Shown: positions 1 through 11,692, numbered from the stretch's first letter. The stretch: 64,000 bases of DNA from Undaria pinnatifida (GCA_012845835.1 JABAKD010000025.1:9553779-9617778); one strand, 5' to 3'. The notes: generated by a model not told the origin, from the sequence alone. Program-made: numbers and translations.

Positions 1-840
1 TCCCCCCATGGCTGGTGAGCAAGACGAGATGAAATCTTCTGTTTTCTTTTCAAGTGTTTGCCCAGATGTCCATGGGTTTACGGCAATAGTTGGATGTATG
101 TGTCATGTGTTTGGCCTTTAGACATATGTTACGGTAGCTGCGCACCTGTTAATAGACGTTTTGTTTTTGTTCGCTCGGGCATCTCCCACCATTTAAGTCA
201 GGGGTACCTGTGCAGCATCAGAAAGTCCCTGAGCTCCTCACATGCAAGGAACTCAACATCTCACCCGATACTACATGACTCCGAAGGCATTCGTTCGCAC
301 AACCCGTGACCAAGGTTCTTGCCTTACTTAGTCCTGAAGCAATATGTACTTGTGAAATTGCTTCATCAACCGGCAGTTCCTCGTTTGAGGAGCTTAGTCG
401 CCCCAGCAACATTTAGGTTCGAAATCTGCAAGCCCTACCATGGGATGACGCATTTCCGTAAACTAATGTTCATATCTTTGCCAAACTACCTGCGTACAGC
501 ATCAAAAAGTCAAACACGCTTGTAAATCCCTTATGAAGTCTGGCAGGCTGACACAAAGGGAATGAATGCAATAATCAGTATATAATATGTATTGATTGAA
601 GCCTTTAATTACTCTTGATGTTCTAAGGCGGCAACACGGAGAGCAGGTGGGCATATTCATTGATATTCGATGTAACTTGTCGTATTGCACGTGGGTAATT
701 CGTATGAAAATGGATGGTTCAAGACACGAACCTGTGTGTCGGTGTGTCTACCAACTATTGTAGCTGTTTGAGGGGTAGATATGTCGTCAGGAATGCACTA
801 CGGTGGCGCTCATACTTACAATCACTCCAGTTGTTTTCTC
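1..840. other. Unassigned stretch with one weak minus-strand frame
   Basis: No recognisable gene, repeat or RNA is seen over most of this stretch. The one part with coding-like composition is a minus-strand frame at 412-218 (64 codons). It reads SSNEELPVDEAISQVHIASG early on and contains GT-AG-like donor strings (GTAAGG, GTGAGA) inside the frame. It could be an exon fragment or chance; no family is recognised. Confidence 0.2.
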
Positions 841-843
841 TCT

Positions 844-953
844 CTCTCCCTGAACGTGGATGAATTAGTAACGCATGCAGCGCTAGCCCGGAAAGCATAA
901 AAGAGTCTCTCCCTGAACGTGGATGAATTAGTAACGCATGCAGCACTAGACCG
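844..953. repeat. Tandem duplication, 63-bp period, two copies
   Basis: A segment containing CCCTGAACGTGGATGAATTA occurs twice in a row, with the start of TGAACGTGGATG at 851 and 914, so the period is 63 bp. The copies differ at only a few bases near the 3' end (GCGCTAGCCC against GCACTAGACC). This is a simple recent local duplication without an evident function. Confidence 0.9.
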
Positions 954-1152
954 GAAATATAGAAAAGTCAACACGAATGGTAGTCAGCTTGTACGTTTAG
1001 AATTTGAAGTACTGCACATTGACGGAAGGCGAATAAAACAATTGGTAAAATCAACTATATACGAGTTGGAGAAGGTACCTTGTATCGCTTACCTCAAACG
1101 TGGAAATCAAGCAACCTCTATGATTATTCGTCCCTCTTCCACCCAAACGTCT

Positions 1153-1416
1153 CTAAGGCAGCGGATCTCCCCCCGTCTCTCTTGTCAACGGAGCAGAAGG
1201 TTCAATCGAGGACGACACTGCGTCCGAGGAATTAATGTTCTTGGACTCCTTGGATTTATGTTGTGCGGAATCATCCTTCAGTCTCGATACCGAGGAAATG
1301 TCCATGCCGTCTACACCTACAATGGCGATGTCGCAATCAACGGACTCCAAGAGCCACACCAGGTTCGTAATGCTACGGTAGTTAATGTAGATGATGGTTC
1401 TGGGACTCCTTGCATG
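1153..1416 (-). CDS. Coding-like fragment of unknown function
   Basis: Read on the minus strand this is an uninterrupted frame of about 87 codons between two stops, with no clear start codon. It has protein-like composition: a hydrophobic and aromatic first half (IIYINYRSITNLVWLLE, then CDIAIVGVDGMDIS) and an acidic, serine-rich, low-complexity second half ending in GGDPLP. It could be an internal exon or a decayed gene or transposon piece. The plus strand carries a longer open frame over the same DNA (919-1500) whose composition is less protein-like, so I treat that one as the shadow. No family recognised. Confidence 0.3.
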   Translation of the reverse strand, partial: HARSPRTIIYINYRSITNLVWLLESVDCDIAIVGVDGMDISSVSRLKDDSAQHKSKESKNINSSDAVSSSIEPSAPLTRETGGDPLP

Positions 1417-1599
1417 TCAAGCGCTACACCCTACTACCCCGAAGGCAAGACAAGTGCTACGATAGAGGTAGCACTTTATTCCAATTTTGTTTCTAAATGA
1501 CGGGGCTCCTTAACCCAACATGGTCAAAAATTATACATTTTTTCTTGCACGATTCTTGTTGTGTACGTCAGCCATGGGATTTGTTTTCATCCGATAGCA

Positions 1600-1700
1600 G
1601 TTCTTTTTTTTCTCTGAATCAGTGTTCGGGAGAGGTCTTGAGCTCTCAAATTGAGGAACATCTCAGAAAAAAAATGGCGCACCTCAATCGTAGCACGCGT
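1600..1700 (-). repeat. Dispersed repeat, inverted partner of 47,985-48,060
   Basis: Read on the minus strand, this segment (GAGGTGCGCCATTTTTT, then CTGAGATGTTCCTCAATTTG, then CAAGACCTCTCCC) matches the plus strand near 47,991-48,055 with scattered substitutions. The repeat is therefore present twice in opposite orientation. The second copy lies just downstream of the gypsy remnant and could belong to the same element. Confidence 0.6.
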
Positions 1701-1919
1701 CCCACCCTGAATGAAGCTGCCTTCCAGAAATGCCAGGAACGAAAGTGCAACCCATAATGACAAATATATGGACATACTTACCCCCGGTAAAAAAATAGTG
1801 GAATCTCAACGGTAGTGGGGATTTTCTAAATAATGAGCCCCAACCGTGAGAAGGTTGTTTGGCCCACGTGAAAAAAGTTGGCCAGAACGCGCTACTCCTA
1901 GGGTGGTACGCGTCGCATT

Positions 1920-2220
1920 CAATATATTATAAATACACATACACTTCATCTGTGAAATCTTTGTCGAAACTCATTTTTACAAGCTGCGTGTGATAATCCG
2001 ATTGCACGTATTACGGGTTGTGTGTCCTCATTAAAGATATAGGTCGGCGACTCCCCTTGGAACTACAGTGTAGCTATCGGGGTCAACAGGGTGATGTTAG
2101 TCAGTCTGTGCGCGTAAACTATAAAACTCGTTTGAGGGGGACAAACTCTGACAGCTGTGGAAGGTAACTCATCAGTTCATCAAGTGTATCCTGCAAGTGG
2201 TATAACCGGTGAGGGGAGGG
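1920..2220 (-). repeat. Rep-A interspersed repeat, copy 1
   Basis: Copy of a roughly 300-bp interspersed repeat found about eleven times here. In its reference orientation it runs from an ACAGCTGTCAGA segment, through TTTTGTCCCCCTC and a GTTGCAAGGGGAGTCGCCG core, to GAGTGTATTTTAAT. This copy is on the minus strand and keeps all blocks. It is followed by G-rich DNA, a second partial copy (about 2295-2400), and the 'B' module also seen at 22.6-23.4 and 45.95-46.1 kb. No protein frame is shared between copies. Confidence 0.85.
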
Positions 2221-2690
2221 CGGGTGGTTTAGGACGTGGGGGCCTGGGTTTGAACAAGAGGGAGCGGGGGGGGCGGGGGGGCGGGCGGGAAAACTCAATC
2301 TGAACGTAGAAAAAGTGAACATTTTAAGGGGATACATCTGACGGTTTTGGAAGGAATGCATCAGCTTATCACGTATAATCTGTATGTCGTACAACCGTGA
2401 GGGGAAGGCGGAGTGTTCGAGGGGGAGGGGGGGGGGGGGGGGGGGCGAAAGGGGCTTTTAACAGCTTTAAGTCGCATAGATGTAGGGGTTTGCTATAATA
2501 CGCGTGGTGGTGCTAGGTCTAGGCGATGGTGCGGGTGGTGGGGAAGGAGGCGGTGTTGGGAGGGGGGGGTGAATTGAAGCAACGAGCGGTATGGATGGCT
2601 GTACAAATACAATGAGGTGATATCTAGTGCGTGGAAATGTTTATTACTTTGGCCGAAACCGATGTTGGTGGGGCGAGCAAGAGGCAGCGA
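2220..2690 (-). repeat. G-rich tract, partial Rep-A and module B
   Basis: Strongly G-rich on the plus strand, including a run of about 20 G near 2425-2445 and several shorter runs. A partial Rep-A copy lies at about 2295-2400. From about 2450 a second conserved module (TAGATGTAGGGGTTTGCTAT, then GTGGTGCTAGGTCTAGGCGATGG) matches the minus strand of 22,930-23,400 and parts of 45,950-46,080. The block looks like the 3' extension of the Rep-A family. Confidence 0.7.
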
Positions 2691-2750
2691 GGGGAAAAAA
2701 TAAAGATAAAAGAATATACAAATATAATTTCCTGGAAAACGGTTGAAATT

Positions 2751-3041
2751 TCATGGCTGTGACTTCTTTATGTTCATGAGCAAAGGCTTCGGTGGAATGT
2801 CGCTTCCGGATATGTCGTCCATCTCATTAATGGAATGTACACTTATTGCACCGACAAGAACGCTATACAAATACGTATTGACACCAAGTTGAGTCAGATA
2901 CGCCATGCGGAGATGACACGTTGGTCCAACGTATTTTGAGTCGTCTGTGTGTGTGGCATTTTCTACGCACATGCAAACAGTATTCCACGCCAGTAAAACG
3001 ATACTGAAAAGATGCAGCATTTTTGGCCTCTTTGTCTTCAA
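2751..3041 (-). CDS. Possible small secreted protein or first exon
   Basis: A 96-codon minus-strand frame with its own ATG. The N-terminus looks like a signal peptide: a basic start (MKTKRPK), a hydrophobic core (LFSIVLLAW), then CMCVEN. The remainder is mixed and mildly acidic with one more hydrophobic patch (YLYSVLVGAIS), and ends in a lysine-containing tail. Cysteines occur only near the N-terminus. No family is recognised. It may be a lineage-specific secreted peptide, a first exon, or chance, since frames of this length also occur by chance here. Confidence 0.35.
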   Translation of the reverse strand: MKTKRPKMLHLFSIVLLAWNTVCMCVENATHTDDSKYVGPTCHLRMAYLTQLGVNTYLYSVLVGAISVHSINEMDDISGSDIPPKPLLMNIKKSQP

Positions 3042-3278
3042 CTACCAATCGCTTCATGTCCGCCAGACAATCACACTTTCTCTCCTCCGCCCCACCACTG
3101 CACACTTGTTTACTTAATTGTCGCCATTTTTCTGGCCCAGACTTTTCCTAACTGCCTACCGCTTCACCTCTGTCCGAACGTGTTCCCCCACCCTCACTCC
3201 GCCACTGGCCGTTCAACGCCTTTCAGTGCCACCCCTGCACTTCGCTGCCACCTTTACTCTGGTGAGCACCTCCCGCTT

Positions 3279-3569
3279 TTAGAAACCGGAAGTCCACTCC
3301 CTTTCAGCGCGGGATTGCTTAACCGTGACGACAGTTGGAAGTCCGACAGCGCAGGTAACCCATCGGACATCGTCGGCCAATTTAGTCACGACGAAATCAA
3401 GGGTCAAGACTCGGGCGGCGGTTCCGTCGTCGTGGAAACCCTGCCTTCTGCCACCGCCTCTGTCACCATCAACTCCGTACGCTCGGGATACGCCGTGGTT
3501 CACCACCGCCAGCAGGCCTGCGCAGGTCAGAGAGGCGCTTAATGTAGATGCATGCTGCGCTGGGAGCAC
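3279..3569 (-). pseudogene. Elem-1 copy A, conserved frame 2
   Basis: A minus-strand frame of 96 codons. Its middle, FHDDGTAARVLTLDF followed by VVTKLADDVRW and VTCAVG, aligns with copy B at about 10,790-10,690 (FHDD, then YLDRFVGKLTGYIRWAIRAVG with a stop inside). Conservation at the peptide level across diverged copies argues that this frame was once translated. The function is unrecognised. Confidence 0.35.
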
Positions 3570-4006
3570 CTAGAGTGTCAGAGAGTGATGGTTGGATGAG
3601 TTTTATTTTCGTCCACAAACCATCCCTAAAAATGCATGCGGTGATTAGAAAAATTAGCAACCCATGGCCTAGGCACATCGGTCACTAGCCAGATCAACGT
3701 AGGAACATAACATCACGACTACTGTTTTGCACATATATGGAACTTCAACGGTAATAAGATGCTCGCATCTGAGGAACCCCATCAGTTAAAGGTATATTTT
3801 GTGCCGGAAGGGGCTACCGACGTCTTCGCACGCGACTACCCGGGGTTAAGGTTGAAGCCGTAATGCACATAGAGCGAACATTGCTGGCCCAAAGGCGTAC
3901 GTCCGGTTTTCACGAACTGAGGTGGTTACGCTAACAGGAGGGGTACTTAACCCGTCTCGCATTCCTACCACACCCTCCAAAGCACTTGGACTCTGTCTGT
4001 TTCAGC

Positions 4007-4198
4007 TCACAGGTCATACCTATCCTCCATGTTGTTGCCTTCGCCGCAGCTGTAGGCCCGCTTGGAGGGACTGTGGATGCCGCTCTGCGTAAGAGGAGCA
4101 GCGTCCACGCTGTACCGTCGTTCTGAAACGAGGTGCTTGACGATCCCGTTTAGGATATGCCCGAGGGTTGGGTACAGCACAGCACAGGACTCAGCCAA
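4007..4198 (-). pseudogene. Elem-1 copy A, conserved frame 1
   Basis: A minus-strand frame of 63 codons starting near MAESCAVLYPTLGHILNG, then IVKHLVSERRYSVDAAPLT. Copy B (11,541-11,257) reads CAVLYSTLRSIPNGVVKWI, then VSERRHQLDYACLT, over the same DNA. The shared pattern CAVLY-x-TL-xx-I-x-NG-x-VK-xx-VSERR is the clearest protein conservation in Elem-1. It may be an N-terminal or linker part of a transposase or a gene-family protein; no known family is recognised. Confidence 0.45.
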
Positions 4199-5675
4199 AC
4201 CAGCCAGCTACCCACTATCGATTTCCTACGATTAAAGTAAGAGATGATGGGCCCATACGATCATGATCATCTGTTATCTAAAGTAGTAGTTCAGTAGCAC
4301 TGCGGCCATTTTGTGGCGTTGGGCACTTTTGCATTCAGCAGATTTAGGTACAGCATCCTCTATCTACCCTTATCTACAATACGTGAGGGGTGGTGTTAGT
4401 TTATGGGAGGGAAGAGAGAGGAGGCAACGTGTTAACACACATTTACGTACGTGCATTCCACCACGACGTGCATTATTTTTGACCACGCAAGCCTGGAGTA
4501 GGCAAGGCCTGTAGAAACTGACGGGTGAAGAATAATAGGGGCGGCGAATGGTCGACGAGGGGTGAAGACACGCACGAACTGGGCATAACCCTTACTGTTA
4601 CTCGGATTAGTTTATGTTGGGTTTAGGTGGTTTGATGAAGATGCTTTGGTGAGCATTCTTGGTCTGGTATGGATAAGCGTTGGTTCCAACGTCCGCCGGC
4701 TGTTGACCATTAAAAAATACTCGGACATGGGGTGCAGAGCGCGAATGTTAAAACTTGGGCTAGATGGGGCGCTATTGCGTTGCATCAAGGCGTTCCCTTT
4801 GAAGAAAATCTACTCTAGCGCTGCCTCTCAATGGTAGCGCTGCTTCTCAATGTTTTGAGAGGGCGTTTGTGATGGTTTGAAATGAAGTGTCAGCGGTGGG
4901 CGTTCAAGTTACAAAAGAACACGTTCGTCTCGGCTCTACGTTTGTTTTTTCCTATCCAATAGATTTCTTGAACAATTGCCAACAATCACGGCGTTGTCAC
5001 TGTTGGAAGGTAGGTACCGAGGTAAAGAATTTATGTAATATCGGCCTTCTTGATAAATTAGTTCCCTTGGTTAAAGTGGGAGGTGGCATGTTTTTTGGGG
5101 CATCTAGAAGTTTGGTTCAACTTATCCACGGGGAATTTCAGCAAGGTAGTAAGGAAGCGGCAAATGCAGCACTTGCCGTGGGCACTTGGGGATCGCAATA
5201 AGTAACTCGCAGGTCGTGCAGCTTGCTCTTTGGCAGCATCTATTTTCCCTCGTTTTCAGGAACAGACTTACTAAAATTACGTCTATCAAGAGTTGCCATG
5301 GATCGGACGCATTTTTGTTGCCGATATGGGAGCGATGAAGGTAACATTGATTGGAGGTACTTTCTCAAGTCGTTTTTCGGAGGGTTGCAAATTACAGATA
5401 TACGAGTACTAATCGTACCGTCGACCACTGATGAAATCGGCCGACAAACGCAAGGGGCACTAGCTTAGTGAATAACCGGAATACCGTTCCAAGATGGTAC
5501 TAGGTGCGATATAACAGGCAGTTGGGTTGGCTTTCCGAACCTAGGCGCCGTGCAAACTAGTTGTCGCAAATTGGGGCAGCTCTTTAATGTTGGTAGTTTG
5601 AGGAATGGAAAACGGGCTGCGAGCACCAGTTGGATCGGAATAGGCTTGATGAAGCAGTGAAGCTCTTTGAAAGAG

Positions 5676-5692
5676 GGGGGGGGGGGGGGGGT
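5676..5692 (+). repeat. Poly-G run
   Basis: An uninterrupted run of about 17 G on the plus strand inside Elem-1 copy A. Its reverse complement creates proline-rich reading frames on the minus strand, which I reject as genes. Confidence 0.9.
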
Positions 5693-8199
5693 TGAGATAA
5701 AGCAATGACGTTGTGTGCAGGCAAGCAATGACGTTCATTGTAGGGAGGGACAGGGAAGGGGGGAGGTTCAACTGGAAATTTACGCATTTTCAATGGAGAA
5801 AAGCGGTTGTGCGCGGCTGTTATAAACCCTTTAGGTTCGCAACGCGAGCAAGCTGGGACTGTTACTGGGCGTCACCCAGGGGAACTGGGAGTAAACCGAC
5901 ACTAGACTCTTCTACCGCAACACAGCGAGGTGGGGGCGGTAAAGTTTAGTATTGCCTGTATTCCGCTTGTCACCGAGATCAAGGCAATACGTACCTGGCG
6001 ATGTTTCAATGTCGCAGTTTGTGCGGTTGGGTCCGCAACAGGCGCCCAACAGCAACATCACTAAGAAGGCACTGCTAAGCTATTTAGCACGAGGCCTACA
6101 GAAGATATTTGTGCTTTTGCATGGCACACCTACAGGAAGTCTGTGCGCTACGGATGAGCAGTGAGGGGTATGCGCTCGTGGGAACGACCGGGATCCCCTA
6201 CGAGTTTGCATACAAAATAAAACGGCGCGAAGGAGAGTATCATTGCACTTATGTATGAATGTGGTTCTATTGAACCTGTGCATACATGAAAGCTCCAGGA
6301 AAGTCGCATATCTCGGATCATACAGGAACGCTCCCCGTGGCCATGGAGAGCAATGGGCAAGCTTTTGGGTATTCCCGAGGGCAAACGTCGAAGGGCGTGT
6401 GGAGAGGAATGATGTGGGTCTCTTCTTGCAGTTGAGATTTAAGCAGAATATGTGCGGCGCCATTCTGGTAGCGGTTTCGCTGCAGTGTTTGCCATAATGC
6501 TTGCACTTTTGCCCTTGATTCGTTTTCGTACATTACCTCCCTCGGGTTGTGATGATGAAAAGCTCATGGGGTATGTATGGTGGGATTGTTTTGCCTCACT
6601 CCCTTCGTTTTGTGTTCTTGAACCCGTCGGGTGTGTATGGTCGTCACGAAGTAACGGGGAAATGATGAGAGGTATGGTACTCATAGCTTTTATATCTACT
6701 GCCAGGTACGTTTTACGACATTGCTCTAGATTTGATTTGATGTGATAGCCTCATTTTTCTTGGGTCCTGTGTCGGCCGACTGTTCATGTTGTGCAACCGT
6801 TTGGCGAAATATCAATAATTTCGCAATAACATGCCGTTGCTCGTCAGTCATGCCCAGTCGATCTTTTTATCCACCGTGTAGTTGACTGGTGCAGGCGCAT
6901 TGTATACCCTTCCGCAAGTGCGACGATTTTCACCTTTCGTTCAGCAGGATCGAGATTGCAGCAACATTGCGTGCGGGTAGGTTTGCATGTATCTCCTTTG
7001 ATCAAAGAGGTGCTGTACTAGCAGGCCTTGTATGCGTTTTTTCCCACGTGGACACTCCCAACTGCTGGGAGGCATACATTTTGTGAGGGGCGATGGCTCA
7101 TAGGCATAGCAACCCTTACGCGTAGAGGTGGCGCAATCCCACGATAGGTTTAAAACCACGTTTATGATTTTAACGCGTTTAACGCGGTTTACAGTTGACG
7201 GACACATTACATACCTCGCTTGGTGTGTGAGGTGGACCACATTAGAAAAATATGTCGCATTTACCTCTTGGCTGAGGTGAGACACGCTCTCAGGTCACAG
7301 GGCTTTTCAGGGTTGCAGAGGGGAAGAGATAGGGGTGTAGGGAAACATATTTTGATTGAATCCCCATATAGAGGGCGCGATGAGCATTGTGCACGATTTG
7401 TTGTAGAACGAGATTGTTTTCCCACAAGGACCAACGGGCCGACAGGTCCACGTTCTTTATCATTATTAGGTATGCGTGAGGGGGTACACCTAGCTTAGCT
7501 ACTGATTGATTTGGAGGTTTAGCCGGATGGTATTAATCAATTGGTGAACAGCACGATTTTGTTTAGCACAACCCCAATCGGATGGAACTCATCATGAATT
7601 AGTTTTCGTGGTGTTGGATCAAGCCTGCTTGGAGCGCAAAAACCAAAGCTGACCGGCGATACCGGTTTGGCGTGCATATAATATTTTCACGTGACATGCG
7701 TGGTCGGTCTTCGGGGTGATCACACACATGAAATAGGCAACGCAAGGAAGGCCGAGCGGTCATCAGCTGATGTCCTCAATGTCCTCCAGCTTGTTGCAGG
7801 CGGTAGGAGATGCAACGGTTTGATGGGTCGTTGGAACACATAATATTTGCACATGTGGCGATGGAGTATTGATGCGTACATCGACAAACACATATATCTC
7901 CTGTAATATGCAATTCCTCTCGGATTATGCAAGTGTTGTAACGAATAACAACAGGAACATCACGGGGGCGGCAAGCAGAGCAAGATCTGAACACGGTGTG
8001 TTGTTGACGGCAACGTGTCTACAGATGAATGAAGGAATTGTTATACATCGGTACTACTGTAGTATCGCTTTAGGTTTCATATCCTGCTGGAATATTGCAC
8101 GATTGCAGGCCGTAGGGTTTCGTCAACATGCTTACCATTTAGAGAAAAAAGAAGTTGTGTCGGTGGACAACATGTATGTGTGAATGGAAGTGATATACG

Positions 8200-8576
8200 G
8201 GAAGAAGCCACAAAAGCAATGTGAATCTAGTCGATGAGAAGGCGTACATCCTCGCCTAAGACGGATACGACAGGAGCGTAGCACGTTAAATAACAAAAAT
8301 AACATACTCAGTATTTAATTGCGTAAGAACAGGAGACATGGCCTTTCAATGACATTCATACACAATTGAGCAAACAAAACGAACTATCCGGGTGTTTTAC
8401 CTGTTCGACAATCGCCTGTCCAATGGCAGATACAAGCGAGAGACGGCGATTGTGGGTATTGGCGACACCTGTCTGGCGTGAGATTAATATTTTTTGGGCT
8501 ACCCCTTATCGTTTGCTCTGCGACACCTCGTGCATGCTACGCTCATCCAACTGCCTTACATACGTAAATTCATTAG
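8200..8576. other. No recognisable feature
   Basis: About 380 bases after the last block attributed to Elem-1. There is only a short plus-strand open frame without any motif (8366-8590). No RNA, repeat or splice pattern could be supported. Confidence 0.5.
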
Positions 8577-8741
8577 TGGTCCCTCCATAGCGTTGGTTGA
8601 ATAATGTCGGTTGCCCGCTGCGGCGCCTTCGATATCCATTGGCGCAGATCGGACAAACTTACAAACAGTGGCAGTATACGGAGTAGTGCCAATTTCCGCT
8701 AGAGTGCCGGTGTATACCGGCGCCATGGAGGGACCACTTGG
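8575..8741. repeat. Imperfect inverted repeat, arms of about 18 bp
   Basis: AGTGGTCCCTCCATAGCG at about 8574-8591 is matched in inverse by CGCCATGGAGGGACCACT at about 8722-8739, with one mismatch, leaving about 130 bases between the arms. It could form a cruciform or mark the ends of a small non-autonomous element. No target-site duplication is obvious. Confidence 0.6.
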
Positions 8742-8790
8742 GTATTTACCCATCGCTTGTATTGCCTACACAGAAATACCTTACAGGTAT

Positions 8791-8882
8791 ACTGAACCAC
8801 CGGATGTGCATGCTGGGCGACGGCAACATGGTGTGTACTGAACCACAGTGTGTGTATGCTGGGCGACGGCAAGTTGGTATCT
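8791..8882. repeat. Tandem duplication, 46-bp period
   Basis: ACTGAACCAC followed by GTGTGYATGCTGGGCGACGG occurs at 8791 and again at 8837, a period of 46 bp. The copies differ at about one base in ten. It sits directly after the inverted repeat at 8575-8741. Confidence 0.85.
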
Positions 8883-10500
8883 ACTGTACCAACGCATTAT
8901 ATGCTAAACCACCTCCAGATTATACTCGTACAAATCCGCTATTTATGATGTGGCACCAGGAACCAAGCTGGGCACAAATAAACCCCGCGTTCGTGTCAAT
9001 ATATTATACTAGTGTGTGACGCACGTGGTACCAGCTGATGGTACATGTGGCACCAGCTGGTAGCAGATGTTCCATGAAGCATCTTCAACCATTGCTGTCA
9101 TTGCCATGCACTGTAATTTACGGCCTGCCCCCCCTCTCAGACTTCCCCCGTGATCCCTTTCCATTTCCGAATACGTTGACATTCTGCAATCCCTCCGTCT
9201 ATACCAACGTTTAGCCTTTTTGTGATTCTGATCTTTTTCACGCCCGCTTCAATCACACCACCTTACCCCAGGGCTCCATTAATACCACAATGCGGCCGCG
9301 ACCCATCTTCGGCGATCCACCAGTCACGATGAGGGTTTCATGCAGACCTGGGTGGCCACCGGCAGTTGTCATTACGCTCCTAGGTGGGTGGCGCACGCTC
9401 AACTCTTGCGGTTTGAGTTTGGTCGGGATTTGACTCCTGTAGATCTGCAACCGCGGTAGATACGGAAACACTGCTGAGATTGCCAGCAGGAAACGTTTTG
9501 CAGTCGCCCTCGTAGATGCTCTCGGTCTATCTGTCATCTGACGAGAGTGGAGATAATAATGCCTGTGATCTTTGGGCGGGACTTGTTGCCATCCTATAGC
9601 AGCTGTTCTCGCTCCCGGTGCTAGAACGACGCGCAAGACAATGACCGTCGCTGCAATGCTCGGTCAGACGATGTCAGCTGTCACTAAGTCTTCACGGGTG
9701 GTTCTGTTCGGACCAAACTACGCAAAAACATTTAACAAATACTGCGTGGGCCACGGAGACCTCATTTCGCCCTCTGTGCACTCACAACGGCACCAAAACT
9801 GTTATCACACATTCGCGCTGGGGCAACGAAGCGCAGTGGAAGTCGGTTCTCGCTCCTAGCAGCAGATCAGCACAGGCGAAGCGTCAGCACGGAGAGGCGC
9901 TCGTGTAGACATGCTGCTGTAACCCTTTCGTCAAGGTTATGAAGGCCATAGTTGCTCAAGAAAAGTAACTATTCCCCCATACGTTTGTTTACTCACAGGA
10001 CAGACTGCACTCGAGCTTCCTGTTGGTTTATTACCGCTGCGTGTGTACCATGTTGCGAATTTTCATGGTACGCGGTCGGGACGGCCCATGAAAGCACGTG
10101 GGCCGCTTCATGAGCACGGCGGATGCCGTGCAGTACTGTTCGTAGTAGCAGTAGAATACCACGTTTATGAGCCGCGGCCCAGGCGCGCTGTTGAAAACAT
10201 GTGGGCCACGTCATGTGGGGGGGGGAGCGGCCCATGTAGATACCCACATTTCAAGAACCTGGGCCCGGCCCGGCAGCGATATTGCCCACCCAAAAACGTA
10301 TTGTGAAGAATGCTTAAAAGGGTTCGCCGATGAAGAATCCTATTGCCTATGTATTTCAAAAACAAATTGCGAAAAATATATGAAATTACAACGATTTTGG
10401 ATGAAGGAGCACCGTCATCCAGAAACTATTCCAGCCACAAAGTGCAACCTCTATCGAAGCACGCGTCGTATGGCGTTCGGTTTCACTTTTCGGCAATCGT
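8883..10500. other. GC-richer stretch, one weak minus-strand frame
   Basis: A GC-richer interval. A minus-strand frame at 9636-9253 (127 codons) ends near GRGRIVVLMEPWGKVV. It contains splice-like strings, namely an acceptor-like GCAATCTCAG and a donor-like GGGGTAAGG, so an exon is possible but unproved. Around 10,080-10,230, CACGTGGGCC-type segments recur in both orientations. Otherwise no gene, RNA or element is recognised. Confidence 0.25.
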
Positions 10501-10866
10501 TATATTCTCATCCGAGTACACCTCCTTCTCTCCGCCCCTTCAATGTCCGTTGAAGGTCTGTCTCCAGCTCCGCCATTAATTTGCGCTGCCGTATATATTC
10601 CTGCAAGCACCTACGGACTCTAAACCCGGGTGGCCGCCTCCTGTGAGCGCGGCACCGTTAACGCGTTGAGACAATAGGAATCCCAACAGCGCGGATAGCC
10701 CATCTGATATAACCAGTCAATTTTCCAACGAAGCGATCAAGATACGCAGCTCAGGCGCCGACTCGGTCATCGTGGAATACACCCCTCTGGCCACCGCCTT
10801 CATCGCCATAATCTTCTGTCGCTTACGATACGCCGTGTATCACCTACGCCAGCGGTTATCACAGGC

Positions 10867-10915
10867 TGGTAACGCATGTTGTCGTTTGTATTGGTAACGC
10901 ATGTTGTCGTTTGTA
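10867..10915. repeat. Perfect 25-bp tandem duplication
   Basis: TGGTAACGCATGTTGTCG followed by TTTGTA is present twice with a period of 25 bp. This local duplication inside Elem-1 copy B is absent from copy A. Confidence 0.9.
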
Positions 10916-11256
10916 CATGGAATATGAACGTTCTACAAGGTAGCGGTAGCATTCGGAAACGCAATTTGGTTTTTGAGTGGTGTGCTTACTCAACTGCAGA
11001 ACTCCCGATTGTCGTGTAAATGCTCTTGCGTTTTCACAATTATTCGTTAGTCGTCCGGGCCTTGACGTTGTCTATGGCGTTGTAAGTTCATCATTCCTCA
11101 AAGGAATCCGTGCTCAGAGAATATACCTGTAAAAATAAGGGATCTCGTCAACATATTATGCGGACCCTCACCGCAGCTAAAGAGGACTTGCAAGGTGGAC
11201 ACTTTCGTATATGGCAAATTGCAAAACAGTACTGGCTGGACCGTGTAACCAGGTGT

Positions 11257-11541
11257 TCATTGGTCGAGGCGGCCATTCTGACAGTGAGTGCCTAATCTTT
11301 CTCGCATTTCCACCCTGAGCTTGAAACCGGTCTGACCTGGCGATTGAATTCCGTGAACGTGTCCTACTCCTGCTCTTCGTTGTGTATCACACAGGAATGG
11401 GGCCGCTGGACGAACAGTTGATGCCGCTGTGAATGTAAGACAGGCATAGTCCAATTGGTGCCGTCGTTCGGAAACGATCCACTTGACGACCCCGTTAGGG
11501 ATCGATCGGAGGGTTGAGTACAACACAGCACAAGTCAGCAA
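11257..11541 (-). pseudogene. Elem-1 copy B, conserved frame 1
   Basis: Minus-strand frame of 94 codons opening TCAVLYSTLRSIPNGVVKW, then IVSERRHQLDYACLT. It is the counterpart of 4198-4007 in copy A. The downstream half (FLCDTQRRAGVGHVHG, then PGQTGFKLRVEMRERL) continues beyond the part preserved in copy A. The function is unknown. The shared N-terminal pattern supports a genuine ancestral protein. Confidence 0.4.
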
Positions 11542-11692
11542 CCAAACCAGCTACCCACGATGGACCTGTACATGGTAGAATGACAACGACTAAGGTATGA
11601 CGGGACGGGCTCAGAAAAGCATGCGCGACTCTTCGCAGTGAAGCATCACCGGGCACATTTTGTGATGTTGGGCGTACATTGTGTTCTGCGTT

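Larger units (their letters stand above)
3050..8200 (-). mobile_element. Elem-1 dispersed element, copy A (unclassified)
   Basis: Many blocks align in the same order with 10.5-12.96 kb (copy B). Examples are the GCCACCGCC/GATACGCCGTG block at 3445-3505, the CCGTCGTTC block near 4118, the CAAGCCTGG block at about 4485, GTTGTCACTGTTGGA near 4994 and AGCTTGCTCTTTGGCAGC at 5219. Further blocks near 7197-7215, 7378-7400 and 7540-7565 align with 25.93-26.42 kb (copy C). On the minus strand the aligned blocks keep similar peptides, so that is probably the coding strand. Ends and class are unknown. Stops and shifts show it is decayed. Confidence 0.5.

Noticed and set aside
919-1500. Plus-strand frame of 193 codons
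   Set aside because: Less protein-like than the opposite strand; it begins inside a tandem duplication and shows no motif.
4887-5468. Plus-strand frames in Elem-1 copy A with an armadillo-like feel
   Set aside because: The resemblance rests on a few Gly/Leu/Ala residues. The aligned region of copy B does not keep the frame.
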